Shown: positions 60,584-64,000 of the stretch, piece by piece
How positions within the stretch are numbered: position 1 is the stretch's first letter
Layout: every line of letters begins with the position of its first letter
Origin: Mycobacteroides chelonae
Lineage (GTDB): Bacteria; Actinomycetota; Actinomycetes; Mycobacteriales; Mycobacteriaceae
Direction of reading: 5' to 3'
Length of the DNA stretch: 64,000 nt
Assembly (NCBI RefSeq): GCF_016767715.1
Contig: NZ_CP050145.1
Span: forward strand, 4,836,001 to 4,900,000
Notes under the pieces: generated by a model
Database searches by the model: none
What the model was told of the DNA's origin: nothing
What the model saw: only the letters and a program-made list of their open reading frames with translations
Made by a program: the position numbers and the translations under genes

Positions 60584-60589
60584 ACAGTA
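60584..60589 (-). promoter_or_regulatory. -10 box of the SBF-like transporter (leaderless type)
   Basis: TACTGT on the minus strand ends 6 bases before GTG 60577. It lies in the 71-base divergent region shared with the LysR gene, where the regulator probably binds. Confidence 0.45.
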
Positions 60590-60648
60590 CGAGCGCAGGA
60601 ACTAATTATGAAAGCCGATAGAAGCGATATCTATGAACGCGTACCGTG

Positions 60649-61503
60649 ATGGATGTGCTGGATCCTGAACTGCTGCGGACCTTCCTGACCGTCGAAAGAG
60701 CCGGGGGATTCACCGCTGCCGGACGTATTCTCGGGCTGCGCCAGTCCACCGTGAGCGGACATATCGCGCGGCTGGAGCAGTCCGTCGGCCGGGAGCTGTT
60801 TCGCCGCGATACCCGCAATCTGTCGTTGACCGCCGACGGTGCCGCGATGGTCGGCTTCGCCCGATCCATCCTGGACGCCCAGAGCCAGGCCGATCGCTAC
60901 TTCGCGAGTTCAGAGCTGACCGGACTCATCCGGCTCGGCGCCTCCGATGACCTAGTGGCCCGCGAGCTGCCCGATGTCCTCGTCGAGTTTCAGGACTCCC
61001 ACCCCGGTGTGGATCTGGAGCTGGTCGTGGGGCTCAGCGAGTACCTCAAGACACGCATGACCGCGGGCGAGCTGGATCTGATGGTGGCCAAGCGCCTGCC
61101 GGGTGAAAAGCATGGCGAATTGCTTTGGCGCGACAGGCTGGTGTGGGCTGGCCGGCCCAATACGCATGACGTGCGCGACCCGGTGCCCATCGTCACCTAT
61201 CCCCCGCCGAGCCTGACGCGGCACGCGGCACTGCGCGCACTCGAGCGGGAAGGCCGCACCTGGCGCATCACCTGTGTGAGCGACAGTCAGCTGGGGCTTC
61301 GGGCAGCGGCCTTGGCAGGTATGGGCGTCATCTCACACGCCGAATCCCTTCTGCCCGAAGGCCTTGTCACGGTTCGCGATGACAGCCTGCCCGACCTTGG
61401 CGAGCTGGAGTTCGTACTGGTGCGTCGACGCAGCGTGCTGTCCGAACCCGAACAGGCGTTGTGTGACGCGATCATCGCCAGCACGCACCGGCTACATCGG
61501 TGA
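60649..61503 (+). CDS. LysR-family transcriptional regulator
   Basis: This 284-residue LysR protein has an N-terminal winged helix (LDPELLRTFLTVERAGGFTAA, STVSGHIARLEQSVGRELFRR) followed by a substrate-binding domain (about residues 90-284) with LIRLGASDDLVARELPDVL. It is divergent from the SBF-like transporter and is its likely regulator. ATG 60649 is used; the preceding GTG 60646 is also possible. The alcohol dehydrogenase is convergent 3' of it. Confidence 0.92.
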   Translation: MDVLDPELLRTFLTVERAGGFTAAGRILGLRQSTVSGHIARLEQSVGRELFRRDTRNLSLTADGAAMVGFARSILDAQSQADRYFASSELTGLIRLGASDDLVARELPDVLVEFQDSHPGVDLELVVGLSEYLKTRMTAGELDLMVAKRLPGEKHGELLWRDRLVWAGRPNTHDVRDPVPIVTYPPPSLTRHAALRALEREGRTWRITCVSDSQLGLRAAALAGMGVISHAESLLPEGLVTVRDDSLPDLGELEFVLVRRRSVLSEPEQALCDAIIASTHRLHR

Positions 61504-61528
61504 TACACCGGCGAGGGACACAGCCGCG

Positions 61529-62635
61529 TCAGTGGATGATCACTCCCCGAATGTTCTTGCCATCCCTCAGATCCTGATACCCCCGATTGATGTCCTCCAG
61601 ACGATACGTGGCGGTCACCAACTCATCGAGCTGCAGCTGGCCGGCATCGTAAAGTCGAAGCAACCGCACAATGTCGTATTGCGGGTTGGCGGAACCAAAA
61701 AGAGTCCCTTTGATGGTCTTGCCGAAGAGCACCATTTCCATCCCCGACACATGCACGTTCAGTGTCGCCGGGTCCGCCAGCCCCGTCACCACGACCGTGC
61801 CACCCTTACCGACGGCACTAAATGCGGCCGTGACAACCTCCTCGTTCACCACCCCGACGGTGATGATCGCCTGGTCCGCACCCTGCCCCCAGGAGAGCTC
61901 ATTGAGCTTCTCGGCGGCTTCTGCTGCGGTGGCAAAGACATGCGTAGCACCGAATTTGGAGGCCATGTCCCGTTTGAACGGAACCGGGTCGACGGCCACG
62001 ATGTACTTGGCACCGGACTGCGCCGCGCCTTGCACTGCGTTGATACCGATCCCGCCGATTCCGTACACCACTGTGATGTCTCCGGGTCGCACGTCACCAG
62101 CATAGGTCGCACTGCCCCATCCGGTAGGGACACCGCACCCAACCAGCACCGCCGTCTCCAACGGAATCCAGTCGTCGATCTTCACCACTGAGTATTGCGA
62201 GATCGTGGCCCTCTGCGCGAAGGTGCCCAACATACACATCTGTCCGAAATCGATTCCCGCGCCGTGGAATCGAAAGGTGCCATCGGGCATGCAGCCCTCT
62301 AGGATCGTCGCTCCCATATCGCACAGGCTCTGCCGCCCCGTCGAACAGTAGCGGCAATGCCCGCAGCTGGGGATGAAACTGCAGACCACGTGATCACCGG
62401 CTTTAACCTTGGTGACCCCGTGCCCGACTTCCTCGATGATGCCCGCGCCCTCGTGTCCGCCGATGATCGGATAACGGGGTGGCAGGTCGCCATCGGTGAG
62501 GTGTAGATCTGAATGGCACAGTCCCGCGACGGTGTAGTTGATAAGCACCTCACCTTCACCGGGGCCGTCGAGCTCGAGTTCCATAAGCTCGAAGGGCTTT
62601 CCGGCTTCCAAAAGCACTGCGGCGGTTGTCTTCAC
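61529..62635 (-). CDS. Zinc-dependent (NDMA-type) alcohol dehydrogenase
   Basis: This 368-residue medium-chain dehydrogenase carries the catalytic zinc ligands in GLCHSDLHL and GGHEGAG, and the structural zinc cysteines in SCGHCRYCSTGRQSLC. The cofactor fold is VVYGIGGIGINAVQGAAQSG. This combination resembles the mycobacterial NDMA-dependent alcohol dehydrogenases, which hold NAD(H) tightly. GTG 62635 was chosen because AAAGGAG lies 7 bases upstream; the 34-residue extension to 62737 overlaps the upstream gene and is rejected. It follows the saccharopine-dehydrogenase-like gene by 20 bases. Confidence 0.93.
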   Translation of the reverse strand: MKTTAAVLLEAGKPFELMELELDGPGEGEVLINYTVAGLCHSDLHLTDGDLPPRYPIIGGHEGAGIIEEVGHGVTKVKAGDHVVCSFIPSCGHCRYCSTGRQSLCDMGATILEGCMPDGTFRFHGAGIDFGQMCMLGTFAQRATISQYSVVKIDDWIPLETAVLVGCGVPTGWGSATYAGDVRPGDITVVYGIGGIGINAVQGAAQSGAKYIVAVDPVPFKRDMASKFGATHVFATAAEAAEKLNELSWGQGADQAIITVGVVNEEVVTAAFSAVGKGGTVVVTGLADPATLNVHVSGMEMVLFGKTIKGTLFGSANPQYDIVRLLRLYDAGQLQLDELVTATYRLEDINRGYQDLRDGKNIRGVIIH

Positions 62636-62655
62636 AAATGTCTCCTTTGACTCGG

Positions 62656-63912
62656 CTAATGCACTGCGGCGGGCAATTCTTGGCTCGGCACCCCGACGCG
62701 TTCGAGCGCCTTGTAGAACGCCCGCGGCTCGGCCCACTCCTCTGGTGCGAAAACTCCTGCACGAGTGTCCGATCCACCGTCGAGGGCCACGACCATGAAC
62801 GCCGCGCAGGCAGTTCCGGTGGCTGCGGCCATATCGGTGAACAGATAGGCGCCCGTACCGGCCACCGAGGTGCGGCGGCTAGCCACCGTGGGTATCCCGT
62901 TTCGCAGGCCCGTCACCTCGACCTTGAGGCCGGACTTGTAAGGGAACACATGGCCGGCCGCCGAGAGGGCAAGGAATTTGATCAGCTCGGAACGGGTGGC
63001 CTCCCCGGTGCGCACCAGATCGCACATTCCCGATAGCGCGTGACGCCATCCCGCCACGCTGCCCAACTTGCCGGTCAGTAGCGCCTCGAGGAAGTCGATT
63101 GCCTCCGTCACAGACATCTGGCCCTTTTGCACGGCCAACCCCACACCGCGGACCAGGCCGTTATAGGGTGCCGGGTCCAATCCGCCGAAGCAGCGAATAT
63201 TCTTGGCGTCAGGGTACTTTCGTGGCAGGGTCACCGGCTCCGGGTGCGCGGTCTCGTGCACCATGGTGAGACCCAGCCCACCCCCCAGTTCTGTCCAGCG
63301 GGTCTCCTCCCAGGACTGGCGCATCACCGGTCCGCCGTTCTGCCATGTCATACAAGGACCCGCCGCGACGCGCAGCATGTGGTCGAGAACCGCGCGGCCA
63401 ATCGAGCCGCGTTCGTCCCCGACCACCCAATACACGTCGATGTTCTCGACGCTGTCCAGCTCGCTTGCGGCGTCGGCGGCGAGGACGTTGGTGATCCCGG
63501 GCGAGGCGCCGCATCCGACGTACATAGGCACACCGGCCGACCTAGCCCGGTCGTGCAAAGACAGTGCGTGCAAGGTGCTCTCGATATCGTCGTCGAAGTC
63601 GAGGTACGGCACAACGGCCTCCAAACAGGCCTCCATGACGGGCTCTGCGGTGCGGTTGTACGGCCCGGCGCCGAGCACCACGAGGGCAGCGCCATCGACT
63701 GCCGCGCGCAGCGCCTCGACGTCATACAGGTCGAGCCGGGCCGCCGTGGCACGTCCGGCGGGTAGCTTCCCGACCAGCGCGTCGAGTAGCTCGGGACGGA
63801 TGTCGTAGAGCGCCAGCTCCCAGCCTCCGTCGGCGACCGCGAACCGCTCGATGGCCAGACGGCACATTTCGCCCGCGGCGCCGATGAAGACGACTCGTTG
63901 TCCGCCGGCCAT
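62656..63912 (-). CDS. Saccharopine dehydrogenase-like NAD(P)-binding oxidoreductase
   Basis: This 418-residue protein has an N-terminal Rossmann fold (VVFIGAAGEMCRLAIERFAVA, then LALYDIRPELLDALV) and the LVVLGAGPYN strand typical of the saccharopine dehydrogenase NADP-binding family. The C-terminal part (about 120-380) is the companion domain. Its ATG overlaps the stop of the upstream gene (TGATG), and the alcohol dehydrogenase follows 20 bases on, so three genes form one operon. The substrate is unknown; a real role in lysine metabolism is unlikely for this branch. Confidence 0.87.
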   Translation of the reverse strand: MAGGQRVVFIGAAGEMCRLAIERFAVADGGWELALYDIRPELLDALVGKLPAGRATAARLDLYDVEALRAAVDGAALVVLGAGPYNRTAEPVMEACLEAVVPYLDFDDDIESTLHALSLHDRARSAGVPMYVGCGASPGITNVLAADAASELDSVENIDVYWVVGDERGSIGRAVLDHMLRVAAGPCMTWQNGGPVMRQSWEETRWTELGGGLGLTMVHETAHPEPVTLPRKYPDAKNIRCFGGLDPAPYNGLVRGVGLAVQKGQMSVTEAIDFLEALLTGKLGSVAGWRHALSGMCDLVRTGEATRSELIKFLALSAAGHVFPYKSGLKVEVTGLRNGIPTVASRRTSVAGTGAYLFTDMAAATGTACAAFMVVALDGGSDTRAGVFAPEEWAEPRAFYKALERVGVPSQELPAAVH

Positions 63913-64000
63913 CAGTAGCCCCGACGGCTGAGCTGGTCCGACATTCTGTCGACAGCCCAGAGGGCGCGCACCGCGAGCGGGCTGTACGGCAGATTCGGGG
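63912..64000 (-). CDS. C-terminal end of a gene entering from the right
   Basis: The last 28 codons before a TGA are in frame (ending VRALWAVDRMSDQLSRRGY). The stop overlaps the ATG of the saccharopine-dehydrogenase-like gene, showing translational coupling. Too little is visible to name the product. Confidence 0.6.
   Translation of the reverse strand, partial: PNLPYSPLAVRALWAVDRMSDQLSRRGY

Noticed and set aside
61364..62191. 275-codon plus-strand frame
   Set aside because: It is antisense to the alcohol dehydrogenase and overlaps the LysR 3' end. It carries no family motif.
63127..63765. 212-codon plus-strand frame
   Set aside because: It is antisense to the saccharopine-dehydrogenase-like gene and has no protein-like features.

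Overview
The window looks like the chromosome of a rapidly growing mycobacterium, by inference from the chelonae-abscessus group. The support is high GC, GTG/TTG starts, MmpS/MmpL and WhiB proteins, a mycoredoxin, glycopeptidolipid (GPL)-type genes, a hemophore-like secreted protein and a FadD9-type carboxylic acid reductase. No rRNA, tRNA, insertion sequence or CRISPR array was seen.

Bases 1-34939 form one specialised-metabolite locus. A minus-strand non-ribosomal peptide synthetase runs from 16798 off the left edge (at least 5599 residues). It reads C-A-T-E, C-A-T, C-A-T-E, C-A-T, C-A(start), and an MbtH protein lies directly upstream. Around it are a P450, two tandem GPL-type glycosyltransferases, two methyltransferases, two tandem Gap-family membrane proteins, a sulfotransferase, a condensation-fold (PapA/DGAT-like) acyltransferase, a hemophore-like small secreted protein, two tandem MmpL transporters and an MmpS. 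These are the accessory parts of a GPL locus, but the assembly line is not the GPL tetrapeptide one. The first adenylation domain has a threonine-like pocket followed by an epimerase, and a bimodule of about 7.7 kb has been duplicated. I infer an acylated, glycosylated, possibly sulfated lipopeptide with alternating D and L residues that is exported by the MmpL pair.

Bases 35358-46127 hold a polytopic membrane protein, a secretory-type lipase, an AraC - VOC - class II UvrA operon, a carboxylic acid reductase, a mycoredoxin and a PPOX-fold flavoprotein.

Bases 46137-48660 hold a magnesium-responsive unit read leftward: a clear promoter, an M-box (ykoK) magnesium riboswitch with an alternative hairpin, a small proline-rich ORF, an NRAMP-related magnesium-type transporter, and a WhiB regulator 5 bases behind it.

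Bases 48706-64000 are ordinary mycobacterial chromosome. They hold a K+/H+ antiporter divergent from a TrkA/RCK protein, a phytoene-dehydrogenase-like oxidoreductase, small membrane peptides, a MerR regulator, a CaCA exchanger, an S9 peptidase, a DUF3159 protein overlapping a membrane-anchored Mrr-type nuclease, Nei2, a bile-acid-symporter-like protein with a divergent LysR regulator, an NDMA-type alcohol dehydrogenase, a saccharopine-dehydrogenase-like protein and the tail of one more gene. Several genes have a -10 box placed for leaderless transcription. Domain calls and specificity codes were read by eye, without database searches.
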